This document shows, piece after piece, positions 1-8,919 of a DNA stretch of 64,000 bases (the first letter of the stretch is position 1; every line of letters starts with the position of its first letter). Both the position numbers and the translations under genes were made by a program. The notes beneath the pieces were generated by a model. That model searched no databases and was not told where the DNA came from. It saw nothing but the letters and a program-made list of their open reading frames with translations. The stretch spans positions 61,853 through 125,852 of the forward strand of contig CAYYDE010000006.1 of assembly GCA_964470525.1 (NCBI GenBank). The letters are read 5' to 3'. This stretch comes from CAYYDE01 sp964470525. Its GTDB lineage: Bacteria > Patescibacteriota > Gracilibacteria > BD1-5 > UBA6164.

Positions 1-2
1 GA

Positions 3-353
3 TTTTTAAAGTTAATGTTAGGTTGGATTGAATATTATAATTACTTATTTATCATTAAAGATGATCAGATTTTTGTAATCAATTGTTCATTGATTTTAAA
101 GGATGATATTGAAATTATAGATAGTTTTAAAATTATCAAAGTAGATTCGTTTGGAAGAGGATTGATGGCAAATATTTTTCATTATGGTACGGTAGTGATT
201 GAGTTACAAAGCAGAGAAGTGAGATCATTTCGTTTTATGCCAGATCCATTTCGTTTGGTGAGAGAATTGCAAAAGCAAAGAGATATGATACTTTCTGAAC
301 GTGCAAAAAGATACATATCAGTTGATGAAAGTTTAACAAGTTTAACAAAATAA
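3..353 (+). CDS. PH-domain (YdbS-like) protein, C-terminal part
   Basis: The reading frame is open to the left edge of the window, so the gene is probably cut at its 5' end; the first ATG in view is at 15. The visible ~112 residues look like a bacterial pleckstrin-homology fold: alternating beta-strands (residues YLFIIKDDQIFVI), then FHYGTVVIEL and a closing helix with PDPFRLVRELQKQR. That helix pattern is typical of the small PH-domain proteins common in CPR genomes, which often have N-terminal membrane helices. Molecular role unknown. It ends at a hairpin shared with the convergent gene on the other strand. Confidence 0.6.
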   Translation, partial: FLKLMLGWIEYYNYLFIIKDDQIFVINCSLILKDDIEIIDSFKIIKVDSFGRGLMANIFHYGTVVIELQSREVRSFRFMPDPFRLVRELQKQRDMILSERAKRYISVDESLTSLTK

Positions 354-380
354 AAGTCCGAATTTTTCGGACTTTTATTA
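352..380. terminator. Bidirectional terminator
   Basis: Perfect 11-bp inverted repeat AAAAGTCCGAA/TTCGGACTTTT with a 3-base loop, lying between two convergent genes. The T-rich arms let it work for both strands. It includes the stop region of the leftward gene. Confidence 0.8.
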
Positions 381-584
381 TGCCATTCATTTCTGTTGTT
401 GAAACACATTCGATTGTTTTATAAGGAGAAAATCCATATTCATTAACATTTGTTGATGAACTTGTGCTTCTTTGCTTGGAATCAATCCTAATTCTTTCTT
501 CTGTTTGCAAAAAATATTCCAAGTATGTTCATTTCTGAACGCATCAGCACTTTTTGCATCATCAAGAGAAAATGTATTTGACAT
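378..584 (-). CDS. Small hypothetical protein (68 aa)
   Basis: The start MSNTFSLDDAK is chosen because a strong ribosome-binding site (AAAGGAGC) lies just upstream; a longer upstream frame has none. A standard-code stop at 387-389 is TGA. Read as Gly, the protein continues for Gly-Met-Ala to a TAA at 378. The sequence is helical and charged, with no membrane segment or recognised motif. Function unknown. Confidence 0.6.
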
Positions 585-728
585 TATTACTGCTCCTTTT
601 TTTACCAGTATGAGCAATACTAATTGAAAAGTAAAATATGTCAAATATTTTGGTATGAGAGGAAAAAGTTGTTTTTCTATGAAAATATGATATATTGTTT
701 TGTAAATAATGATGTAAATAATTATAAT

Positions 729-1502
729 ATGTTGAGAATATATATTCTAGTGTTGGGTGTGGTCTTACTTTTTGTTTCTTGTGCAAAAATTCCTGTTCCT
801 TCTTGAGAAGACTTAGAAAATATGGGTGATAATATACAAGTTCTTTCATGAGTGTATCTTTCAGAAACATATTCATGATCACAACGAATATATGAACAAG
901 AAATTCCTATTACGACTTTTGTCTATGAGTATAATTTTGAATTGGATGATTCATATCAAAAATATGTAAACCCAGAGATTTCATTTGAAAATAAAATGTA
1001 TGTTCCAAATGATTTAATACATATTTCTTGAGAATTTGTTTTTGATACAAAAGGAAATCAATTTTTGAGAGAAGAAGCCAAACAATCTCTTGATCTTCTT
1101 TCAGAAGCATTTTATGAGAAATTTTGAGTAAAAATGAAAGTAGTAAGTGCGTATCGAGGTTATACGTATCAAAAAGGAATAAAAGACAGAGGATGTAGTG
1201 ATTTATATTGTGCAAAAGCTTGATACTCTGAGCATCAAAGTGGATTGGCATTTGATATGTTTGAAGCAACAAATGAACAAACATTTTTATCAAAATCACA
1301 TTTGAAAAAGTATTTTGAATGGATGAAAGAATATGCTCATTTTTACGGATTCCATAATAGTTATCAAAAAGGCAGAGAAATAGATGGATATGCCATTGAA
1401 CCTTGGCATTGGAGATATGTTGGAAAAGATTTTGCAACGTATTTATATCAAGAGCAAAAAACTTTTTGAGAATTTATGAAAGAAAATACTTTTTTTGAAT
1501 AA
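729..1502 (+). CDS. VanY-like D-Ala-D-Ala carboxypeptidase, lipoprotein
   Basis: M15B (LAS superfamily) zinc peptidase that trims the D-Ala end of peptidoglycan stem peptides. The start at 729 gives MLRIYILVLGVVLLFVSC, a lipoprotein signal with lipobox FVSC, so the enzyme should be anchored outside the cytoplasmic membrane. Motifs in order: SAYRGY near residue 139, SEHQSGLAFD (H and D zinc ligands) near 166, and EPWHWRYV (catalytic Glu, zinc His) near 222. Length 257 aa is normal. At least eight in-frame TGA codons read as Gly. Upstream starts exist but would bury the signal peptide. A strong terminator follows. Confidence 0.85.
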
Positions 1503-1531
1503 AAAAATGCTTGTAAAAAAGCATTTTTTTT
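1502..1531 (+). terminator. Rho-independent terminator
   Basis: AAAAAATGC...GCATTTTTT hairpin followed by a T-run, starting inside the stop codon of the carboxypeptidase gene. Confidence 0.8.
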
Positions 1532-1564
1532 GTATGATGTACAAAATAGTTTTTAATTGAAAAT

Positions 1565-2245
1565 ATGGCAAAAGCAAATAGAATACAAAACAGACAAAAA
1601 AAACCGATTAAAGTTGGTTTTCATAGAAAGAAAAAAGTGAATAGAGGAAATTATGTGGTGCGTGATGAATATGCAATTAAAGCTCAAAAAGCTTGATATA
1701 GAGCGAGAAGTGTATATAAACTTTTTGAACTTCAAGAAAGGTTTGATCTTATAAAACCTGATTTTAGTGTGATTGATATTGGAGCAGCTCCGTGAAGTTT
1801 TTTACAAGCAATTCGTGCAATTGTAAAGAAAGATAATATTATTGTATGAGTGGACCTCAAAGAAATAGCTCCTTTGAATTATCCAAATGTAAAAACAATA
1901 GTATGTGATATTTTTGATTATGAAAAACTTTCAAAAGAGCTTGATACTATTCTTCCATCATGACATATTTTTGATATCATAACAAGTGATATTGCTCCAA
2001 ATACAACAGGAATTTTTGATGTGGATCAATATGCTTCTGTTGAACTCAATATTGCTATTTGCCAGTTTAGTGATAGATTTTTAAAAAAATGATGAAATAT
2101 GATTTTAAAAGTATTTCAATGAGAAGATTTTCGTGATCTTGCAGAAGAAGTGAAAAAGAGATTTACAAGTATGAAAACATATAAACCTCTTGCTTGTCGT
2201 GATAGTTCACGTGAAGAATATGTTATTTGTTTAGGGAAAATATAA
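1565..2245 (+). CDS. rlmE: 23S rRNA 2'-O-ribose methyltransferase RlmE (FtsJ/RrmJ)
   Basis: Methylates the 2'-OH of a uridine in the A-loop of 23S rRNA (U2552 in E. coli) using SAM, late in 50S assembly. A basic N-terminal extension (residues 1-35) precedes YRARSVYKLFELQERF, which holds the first catalytic Lys. The SAM loop is IDIGAAPGSF. The other members of the K-D-K-E tetrad are visible: SDIAPN (Asp), LKVFQGEDF (Lys) and SSREEYVI (Glu). The second Gly of the SAM loop GAAPG is encoded by TGA. ruvC starts one base after this stop, so the two are co-transcribed. 226 aa, full length. Confidence 0.92.
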
Positions 2246-2246
2246 T

Positions 2247-2714
2247 ATGATTATTATTGGAATAGATCCTGGAACTTCTATTGTTTGATATGCAATTGTT
2301 GAAAAAAATGGACATGAAAAAAATCTTCTTGATTATGGAATTATACAAACGCAAGCAAAAATTCCAGTGAAAGATAAAATTCTTGAAATAGCACAAGATA
2401 TTGAATCACTTATTGAAAAATATCATCCTGAAAGAATCGTGATTGAGAAACTTTTTTTTAATACCAATATTACGACTTGAATAGATGTGAGTCAAGTGAG
2501 ATGAGTTATCTTGTATCAATTTGCTAAAAGAGGAATAGAGATTCTTGAATACACTCCTCTTGAACTCAAATCTGCTATTTGTGGAAGTGGAAAAGCTGAT
2601 AAAAAACAACTTCAAACAGCAATAAAAATATTTTTTTGACTCAATGAAATTCCAAAACCAGATGATGCAGCTGATGCAATTGGACTTGCATATATGGGGT
2701 TTTTACAGAAATAG
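2247..2714 (+). CDS. ruvC: Holliday-junction resolvase RuvC
   Basis: Endonuclease that cuts four-way junctions during recombinational repair. The RNase H-like active site is complete: GIDPGTS at residues 5-11, the catalytic Glu in IVIEKLFF, and the C-terminal Asp pair in KPDDAADAIG. At 155 aa it is close to the usual ~160-170. It lies directly behind rlmE with a one-base gap. It is the last host gene before the tRNA and the prophage; its 3' hairpin overlaps the promoter of the tRNA gene. Confidence 0.92.
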
Positions 2715-2719
2715 TTTTT

Positions 2720-2749
2720 GAAAAACTCTTGACTTTGCAAGAGTTTTTC
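2720..2749 (+). terminator. Terminator after ruvC
   Basis: GAAAAACTCTTG...CAAGAGTTTTTC inverted repeat (12 bp). It overlaps the -35 region of the tRNA promoter, so termination and initiation signals are nested. Confidence 0.6.
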
Positions 2750-2756
2750 ATATAAT
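2729..2756 (+). promoter_or_regulatory. Promoter of tRNA-Gly(UCA)
   Basis: TTGACT, a 16-base spacer, then a perfect TATAAT at 2751-2756. The expected start is about 10 bases before the mature 5' end of the tRNA. This is one of the best sigma-70 type promoters in the window. Confidence 0.7.
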
Positions 2757-2773
2757 CCACATACATTTTTCAT

Positions 2774-2852
2774 GCGAGGGTAACATAAAAGAGTGAGTGT
2801 ACTAAGGCTTCAACCCTTGGGTGTGCCAGTTCAAACCTGGTCCCTCGCTCCA
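2774..2852 (+). tRNA. tRNA-Gly with anticodon UCA (decodes UGA)
   Basis: Folds as a cloverleaf: acceptor GCGAGGG/CCCTCGC (7 bp), anticodon stem TAAGG/CCTTG, loop CTTCAAC giving anticodon TCA at 2810-2812, a 5-base variable loop, T arm GCCAG-TTCAAAC-CTGGT, discriminator T and an encoded CCA. G1:C72, C2:G71, U73 and C35 are the bacterial glycine identity elements and argue against Trp (G73) or Sec (8-bp acceptor, long variable arm). The D arm is unusual, with a weak stem and a long A-rich loop without the normal GG. The 3' 51 bases are antisense to the end of the serine recombinase gene. This tRNA supplies the UGA=Gly reading seen in every gene here. Confidence 0.9.
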
Positions 2853-4295
2853 TAATGATAAATTAAGAAAATGTAGGGCTTTAAATAGAGGTTTTTCCTC
2901 TATGTAGAGCCTTTTTTCGTTGTCAATTTTTAGTTCAACCAGAATGAGACTCAAGAGAAAAGTCTTTTTTTTGTCATCATAGTTTTTCCGCTCATCAATG
3001 CTGTGAAATAGGAGTTCGACCATTTTATTGAAATCAATCAGAATTTGTTCATTTTTTTGAGATAATTTTGAAATTTCACTTTGAAAAGACTCAATTTCTT
3101 GAGTAAGTTCATTCTTCATCGTGATAAATTCTTCTCACGATATTTCGTTCGAAGCTCTCATGCGAAGCAGTCAGTTTACTAAATTTTCTTTTTCTGAAGA
3201 TTTTTTCTTCAAAATAGAAGTCATTTGAGAGTTCGTTTCATATTCTCCGCAGTATTCTTGATATAATGCCTTCCTGATGTCTTTTTTAAATTCTTCAGGG
3301 ATTTTATAGTTTTGAATATTTTCATCAAAATATTTAATGATTTCAGATTGATTACACCAAAGCTTTCATTTTCTCGAGTGAAGGTGAAAATAGACGTATT
3401 GTTTTTTCAAAAGAGATGTACACAGAGGAGTTCATGTTTCATAGTGAAATACTTTTCATTTCAAGTAACTTAATTCTCTATCATGCACGTATTTTACTCA
3501 TCTTGTAATTTGTTGCACTTTATCAAACAGATCTTTCGTAATAATTGGAAAATGTTTTCATTTGTAGATTTCTCATTTTTCAAACATTTCTCCGTTGTAT
3601 GTGATCCATCAATAATAGAAGGTATTTTTCAAAATATCTTCTATTTGTTTTGTTGCAACTTTTCATCCTTTGTTTTTTGACGCTTTACTTCTGAGTCATT
3701 CTTGGTATGTAATTTCTCTGATTGCATTTACTGAATGTCATTCTGATCTTAATTCAAAAATTCTTTTGATGTATGGAGCTCTTTCGATGTCAAGATCAAT
3801 ATCTCCTGTAATTTTATTATTGAGGTATCCAAGAGGAGCTTGTGAATAATATCATCCATCTTGCATTTTTCTTTTGAATCAATCACGAACTCATTTTTTT
3901 ATTTTCAGGATGTATTCATTTGCAAAACCACTCTCCACAGAAAACAAAAGCCCACTATCTTCAATAGTAAAGATTCTAGTAGACGTTATAATCCTCAAAA
4001 TCTTTCATTTTTGAAGCAATTCTTGTATCCAAGCACTATCACGAGGATTACGAGATAATCTATCAAAATACATGCAAATAATGGTGTTTGCCGAACCGTT
4101 TTCAATTTGATTCATTAATTTTTCAAATCATTCTCTTCAAGTAGCTTTTGCACTTTCTGAAACTACAATAGTATCTACCACATCGATGTTATTGTTTGTG
4201 GCATAGTTTTCACACCACTCTAGCTGTGTTCAGAGTGATTGTTGTTGTTTTGTGGAATCATCGGTTGATTTACGGCAGTAGATTATTGATTTCAT
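2802..4295 (-). CDS. Large serine recombinase (phage integrase)
   Basis: Site-specific integrase/excisionase of the prophage. The resolvase N-terminal domain (residues 1-150) has the catalytic Ser in YCRKSTDDS (residue 10) and the Arg-rich FDRLSRNPRDS. The recombinase domain follows (GYYSQAPLGYLNN onward), then a long coiled coil near residues 390-470. The usual zinc-ribbon cysteines are largely missing. 497 aa. The start overlaps the upstream membrane-protein gene by 13 bases. The last ~16 codons and the TAG stop lie antisense inside the tRNA-Gly gene, which suggests that attachment occurs at or near the tRNA. Confidence 0.9.
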
Positions 4296-4963
4296 GTTTT
4301 CTTTTGTTCAATTTTAGGGTAAAATAAGTATTCAACTTTATCTTTTGGAATTACTAAATATCATGTTCATCATCTCATAATATAATTTTCTCCAGAGTAA
4401 TAGTCTAATACTCAGGTAAATGATTCTTGAGAATAAGTAGTTTTTATAGTTACGATATTATCTTTGGTTTGAAGTGTAAAACCAAGAATAAGAAGAGTCA
4501 TAAATAAAATAAAAGGTATAATATTTAGCAGTCTATAAATATTAAATTTTTTATCAGATTCTATTGCTAAAACAAACCAATTTTTTTTGAATATACATTC
4601 TTGTAGTTTTCATAAATACTTGAATAAAAATCCAAATATTAAAATAAAAATGTCTATAATAATAATAGAAATTAATCATATAACAAATCACATCATTATA
4701 AGAAAAACAAATATTAGTATTACATTTAAAAAATTCAAAATATTTGTATGATCAATAATTATGTTATAATTGTTTGGTAAAAATTTTGACATTACGAATA
4801 TCATTCACAAAAATAATCCTAAATAATAGGCGATATCTTTATTTTTGTATAAATCCATTCATGCAGGACCTAACCATTTGTTTAAAATAAATAATCATTT
4901 GAAATTACTTTTTTCAAATTCTTGATAAAATTTTTCTTCATTATTTTCTTTTTCTTTAGACAT
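4283..4963 (-). CDS. Hypothetical multi-pass membrane protein
   Basis: 226 aa with about four hydrophobic segments: near residues 46-60, 75-105 (a long stretch rich in Ile/Val/Phe), 105-120 and 150-170. A short charged tail follows with YLVIPKDKVEYLFYP. No known family recognised. It overlaps the recombinase start by 13 bases and sits in the leftward lysogeny transcript, so a lysogenic role such as exclusion is possible but unproven. Confidence 0.6.
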
Positions 4964-4989
4964 GGTAGTATATTAAAAAATATTTAAAA

Positions 4990-5460
4990 TTAATTAGCAA
5001 TTTTGCAAAGAGTTTCTATTTTTCTGTTTATAAATATATCAGTCTCACTTGAAAAATTTCTACAAATAAATTTTATTTCTTGAGAAAAATTATCTTTTAT
5101 ATCATCTTCATTAATATATTTTCCATTATAGGCAGTACTAATCATTTCTAGTTTTTTTGAAAAATTAACGAAATCATTTTTAGTGAAATTATTTTCATCA
5201 TTATCAAAAAATGAATTATCAATTTCAGTAATTAATTTTGTATCAGCAAGTTCGTTTTTTATGTTATTAATAATTTCAATTTTTGATTTAATTTTTTCCT
5301 CTGTTAATTGTGTTTCTGAAATTGTAACTTGTTTTTTTGATGCTTCGGCCTGATCTTTACTATATTTAATAGCTTCATTAGATTGGTAAAGAGAATAAAA
5401 TGAAACTAATATTGGAATCGTCCATCATAAAAATTTTAAAATATCAATTTTATTTCACAT
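4990..5460 (-). CDS. Membrane-anchored coiled-coil protein
   Basis: 156 aa. One N-terminal membrane segment (ILKFLGWTIPILVSFYSLY, residues 7-25) precedes a charged coiled coil and an acidic helical C-terminus with two Cys. No family recognised. It starts seven bases after the upstream ImmA/IrrE gene. The second codon is TGA (Gly). Likely a lysogeny-expressed accessory protein. Confidence 0.6.
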
Positions 5461-5467
5461 ATGGAGT

Positions 5468-5872
5468 TTAATTTTTTAATAATAAAATTTGTTTCAATCT
5501 TTTTTCAATCAGAATCATTTCAACTCCAAAAATTTTCTCCAAAATTGTGAGATCTCAATCGAAGTGTACAAACTCCTCCAGGAGTCGTTTTTTTGGGAGA
5601 AGAACTTTTAATGCAAAATCATCAGCTCTTTTTTCTTCTGGAGATTTCCAATGAGCAACTCATGGGAGAGTCATATTATCTCAATAAAAATAGTGGCCAG
5701 TTTCATGAGCAATAGCAAATCTTTTTTTGTAAAAATTTACATTTTTATTGATTCCAATATTTTTGATATAAAGAAAACCTAAAACGTTTTTTAGGTTTAG
5801 ATAAGAAATACTTATATTTTCTCTTTTAATATAGGATTTTAGTATTGTTGGAAGAGTGTCGTGAGTATTCAT
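5468..5872 (-). CDS. ImmA/IrrE-type metallopeptidase (M78), first copy
   Basis: 134 aa. The zinc site HETGH is at residues 55-59 in RFAIAHETGHYFYGD, with a downstream acidic segment EEKRADDFALKVLLP, the usual third-ligand region of the M78 family (consensus E-x-x-A-x-x-F-A). Family members cleave XRE repressors to induce mobile elements. It lacks an HTH domain. The usual reading stops at TGA right after HYFY; with Gly the domain is complete. A second M78 gene lies 1 kb upstream beside the repressor, so this copy may have another substrate. Confidence 0.8.
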
Positions 5873-5881
5873 TTTTTATTT

Positions 5882-6853
5882 TTAGTCACATAAAGATCTG
5901 TCTACGTAAGATTTATTTCCTTTTGAGTTGTAATAATAACATCATCATTTTGGTCACTTAATATATTTACTACTTCATCATGATGAACTACCTTGATTTA
6001 ATGAGGGAGTTTCTGAATTTCAACAAAGAAATCTCTCTACATAAGTTTTGTTTCAGTTTGAATTAATATAGTAACATCCTCATTCAGGACCTGTAATATA
6101 TTTTTTTTCTACTGCGGTTTCAGTGGGGGTTACTGGAGTTGGAGTAGTTGCTGGATCTTCAGTAATTATCTTCCAAATTCACACTTGATTATTTTCAGCG
6201 TTTTTTTGAGCTTCTTTAAATTCTTTTTGATATTTGTACGCTTTATTGTAAGTGTATTCTTTTGCATATCATAGCTCAATCATTTTTTGATTTATGTTTA
6301 CTCCTCATAAAAATACATAAGCAAGAAGTCTATCATATTTATCATATTCTCATTGAGTTTCATCGAGCTCAATAGTTATTTTTTTATTTGAAATAAGTTC
6401 TATTAGTTTTAATTTTGCTTGATCTCAATATTTTTCAATATATCAGAATCTCGTTACTGAATTTTCAGGAGAGTCAATTCAAATCATTCTAACATTGATT
6501 TGTTTCCCCTTATAAACTATTTTTATAGTATCTCAGTCAATTACATCTATTACATCTGATATAATTACTTCCGAAAAATTTTGAGATTCAGTAGGAGGAT
6601 TTAATTTTCCAGATAGATAATCTCATAAATTTGTAATCAAATATTTATTTCTATCATCTTTTTTTAATGAAGGAATTATTTTGATTATATTTTGATTTAA
6701 TTTTTCAGCTTGTTTAGGATTTTTTGTAATTAATAAATCAATTTGAGCATATAGTTGTTTTAATGTATTTGTATCTTTTAATGTAGGAGAATATGCAAAA
6801 ATAGTTTGAAATGAAAGTAAAAAAACAAGTAGCAATCAGGCAATTTTTTTCAT
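5882..6853 (-). CDS. Secreted thermonuclease-like protein with two PBCV basic-adaptor repeats
   Basis: 323 aa. Signal peptide MKKIAGLLLVFLLSFQTIFA, then a helical spacer, then a staphylococcal-nuclease fold (residues ~95-235) with VIDGDTIK, VRMIGIDSPE (catalytic Arg, Asp and Glu) and YDRLLAYV (second Arg). A Pro/Thr linker leads to two C-terminal copies of a ~26-residue repeat, YITGPEGGCYYINSNGNK and YIKGPKGGCYYYNSKGNK, each ending Y-V-[ED]-R-x-L-C. This matches what I know as the PBCV-specific basic adaptor domain. It should degrade extracellular nucleic acid; in an epibiotic host this could feed nucleotide scavenging or block superinfecting DNA. Confidence 0.82.
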
Positions 6854-6878
6854 AATTTTATAGTTAAAATAATATTTT

Positions 6879-7394
6879 TTAGATCATTTGTTTCATAAAT
6901 GACTCAGTATGGAAAATCGGAACTAACCATAAATTTTCACTTTTTCTTAATCATTCTTTATCTAATCTTATTTCCATACAAACTTCGGAAACTCAAAACT
7001 TTTCAGAAAGTTTATTTACATTTTGGGTTTCATTCCAATACTCTTTTAATAATTCATCACTAACAAGTAATCTTCAAGCAAATTCATCACAAATCAACTC
7101 TCGATTAAACTCATCATAAAGTCAATTTATGTTATATTTAAGCATCAATACATGACATAATTCATGAGACAGTGTGAATTTTATTCGAGGAACATAATTT
7201 AAATGCATGCTGATTAGAACAGATTTCTCTTCAGGAATAGTACATCAATCGGGTTGTTTGCAATTTATATAATAAACCGAAAATCATTGAATCCTAATTA
7301 AGGATTCTATAAATTCAATGTCTTTATTGACTATGTAAGAGTATTTAGATAAAAATGTTTCTAATTTCTCGTGAAGTATTATTTTTTTGTACAT
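6879..7394 (-). CDS. immA: ImmA/IrrE-type metallopeptidase (M78), repressor-linked
   Basis: 171 aa. Zinc motif HELCH in FTLSHELCHVLMLKY (near residue 80) and downstream ELICDEFAGRLLV, which supplies the third-ligand region. It starts four bases after the stop of the XRE repressor. This repressor-protease pairing is known from ICEBs1 ImmR/ImmA, where the protease cleaves the repressor on induction. Inference: this pair is the lysogeny switch of the prophage. Confidence 0.85.
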
Positions 7395-7398
7395 CAGA

Positions 7399-7836
7399 CT
7401 ATTTTTTAGCTTTAAATTTTATAAAGTTCATTATTTCTTTAATATCATCTTCTGTTGGTTCTTTGAGTCAATCTTTTTTGAACATAACTTTCAATAGTTC
7501 CTCGTTATCAAAATCAATATCTTCAAGAGTGTTTACTTTTCCATCCGGAATAAAATCTCAGGTTGTTTGTTCGTATTCTGCTTTTTTTGCTTCTTTTACT
7601 ATTTTTTGAAATTCAGAATCAGTCATTCATCCACAAATAGCAATATCTCTATATTGATCTAAATTTTTAGTTGTTCTTTTTCAGTTTAATAGATTACTGA
7701 TATCTGGTTGAGATTTTCATAGTTTCTCTGAAATACTTGAAACAGTGATATTTTTTCATATTAAAAAGTTATAAACTTTTCTTCAGACATACTTTCAAAA
7801 GAATTCATCATTGAAAGATTTCTCGAAAATTGGCAT
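7399..7836 (-). CDS. XRE-family phage repressor
   Basis: 145 aa. N-terminal helix-turn-helix around residues 28-55: ITVSSISEKLGKSQPDISNLL (the Gly of the turn region is TGA). A C-terminal helical region follows with QTTGDFIPDGKVNTLEDIDF, a plausible dimerisation and cleavage region. It is divergent from the early lytic genes across a ~290-base control region with operator-like repeats. Likely maintains lysogeny by repressing the rightward early promoter. Confidence 0.82.
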
Positions 7837-7872
7837 TTTAATGGTTGTTAAATGGTAAATATAAGTAATAAA

Positions 7873-7926
7873 ATGTATTTTTATAATTGAAAATATACAT
7901 AAAGTCAATAAAAAATCAATAAAAAA
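7873..7926. promoter_or_regulatory. Candidate repressor operators
   Basis: An inverted repeat ATGTATTTT (7873-7881) / AAAATATACAT (7890-7900) is followed by two exact tandem copies of TCAATAAAAAA (7905-7915 and 7916-7926), 13 bases before the early promoter -35. The position between the repressor and the divergent early genes suits repressor binding. Confidence 0.45.
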
Positions 7927-7938
7927 TGTACAAAAGAT

Positions 7939-7966
7939 TTGCAATATAGATAAAAACACATATAAT
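7939..7966 (+). promoter_or_regulatory. Early rightward (lytic) promoter
   Basis: TTGCAA, a 16-base spacer, then a perfect TATAAT at 7961-7966. It reads toward the early genes and sits directly downstream of the operator-like repeats. Confidence 0.65.
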
Positions 7967-7972
7967 CCTGAT

Positions 7973-8095
7973 GTTAGTTAATTGGAAAGAGATCCTTAAC
8001 ATATGAGAGTTTTATTTACTCGGTAGAAAAAAGCAGTGAGAAGAGAGCTATAAGCAACGTAGGTTCTCATGCAGATTTTCTATTTTTTTTAAATT
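7973..8095 (+). ncRNA. Structured leader of the early phage transcript
   Basis: Non-coding stretch after the early promoter. It holds a hairpin GCAgTGAGAA/TTCTCATGC (8033-8072), then, ten bases on, a T8 tract (8083-8090). The gap between hairpin and T-run makes it a poor standard terminator; it could be a regulated (antitermination) site or a processed small RNA. No similarity to a known RNA family recognised. Confidence 0.35.
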
Positions 8096-8129
8096 TAACT
8101 ATACGCGTTTTAATCTATAATACATAAAT

Positions 8130-8396
8130 ATGAACAGATTTTGAAAAATCATAAATGAAAATAGAGGATTGATTGCCTCTATAAAAAATGAAACTCTGCT
8201 TCAAAGACAAACAATTAAGAAAGCAACCCAAAACAACCCAAAATTACATTTTTGAAATAAGATGAAAATTTATGAAGCACTAATTGAGATGAAAATAATC
8301 TCAAATGAAATGACTATAAACGAATTATTTTCTGAAGAAAAAGAAATATGAGCAGACAAAAAAGAAACCTCTGTGAATTTACAAGAGGCTATATAA
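8130..8396 (+). CDS. Small phage early protein (88 aa)
   Basis: First gene of the rightward early operon. Lysine- and glutamate-rich, helical; MKIYEALIEMKIISNEMTINELF suggests a small DNA-binding or adaptor fold, but nothing is recognised. Overlaps the next gene by 49 bases in another frame. Confidence 0.55.
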
Positions 8397-8584
8397 AAAC
8401 AGATCCAGACTGAAAGCAACGGATGTGGTTGAATAGAGCATTTATTCATTATGAACCAATGACAAAAGAACAATGTCTTCAGATGATTAAAAACTCAATC
8501 AAAACCAATTCTAATGAGTTATGGAAAATACTACTTCTTAATTTACCAAAAAATGGAAGCACTACTAGTAGCATTAGCGCTTAG
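8348..8584 (+). CDS. Small phage early protein (78 aa)
   Basis: Starts inside the previous gene and overlaps the next by 32 bases, a packing typical of phage early regions. Basic N-terminus MSRQKRNLCEFTRGY, one TGA-Gly. Function unknown. Confidence 0.5.
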
Positions 8585-8663
8585 TTTAGTTTTATCTCTT
8601 TTATTTAAAGAGACACAAAAAAGTAAAAATATTTCAGTAAATTTATATTTATGAAAGAAATAA
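8553..8663 (+). CDS. Single-pass membrane micro-protein (36 aa)
   Basis: MEALLVALALSLVLSLLF is one membrane helix, followed by a short basic tail. It is frame-shifted relative to the gene it overlaps and ends 13 bases into the next gene. Role unknown. Confidence 0.45.
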
Positions 8664-8836
8664 GATGACTTCTCGTACGTATTCCTATTCCTGAAAATAT
8701 TCAAAGGATGCATGAAGAGGATTGACCTCGTATGAAGATGTTTTTTAGATTTTTTACTACATTCAGTGTAGTACGGTTTGAGCTCATTATTTTGAGCGTT
8801 ATTTGTGAAATTTTATATTTTATTTTCACAAACTAA
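8651..8836 (+). CDS. Small phage protein with C-terminal membrane helix (61 aa)
   Basis: Charged N-terminal half (LLVRIPIPENIQRMHEED) and a hydrophobic C-terminal helix (LIILSVICEILYFIF). Overlaps the previous gene by 13 bases. Unrecognised. Confidence 0.45.
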
Positions 8837-8884
8837 AACCCCTCATTTCTGAGGGGTTAATAGATAGCTTTGGACCGCTATCTA
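8837..8884 (+). promoter_or_regulatory. Two tandem hairpins before bet
   Basis: AACCCCTCA/TGAGGGGTT (8837-8858) is followed by TAGATAGC/GCTATCTA (8861-8884). The first has no T-run, so it is not a classic terminator. They may be an RNA-processing or antitermination element, or the second may be an operator over a TTAATA-N16-TATCTA promoter. Confidence 0.4.
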
Positions 8885-8919
8885 AAGTATACTTATTTTA
8901 GATAATAATCAAATTTTTT

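Noticed and set aside
2774..2852. tRNA as selenocysteine tRNA
   Set aside because: The acceptor stem has 7 bp, the variable loop has 5 bases and no selenoprotein-type context is seen; UGA is too frequent.
8837..8858. AACCCCTCA/TGAGGGGTT hairpin as a rho-independent terminator
   Set aside because: No T-run follows it, so I list it only as a structural element.
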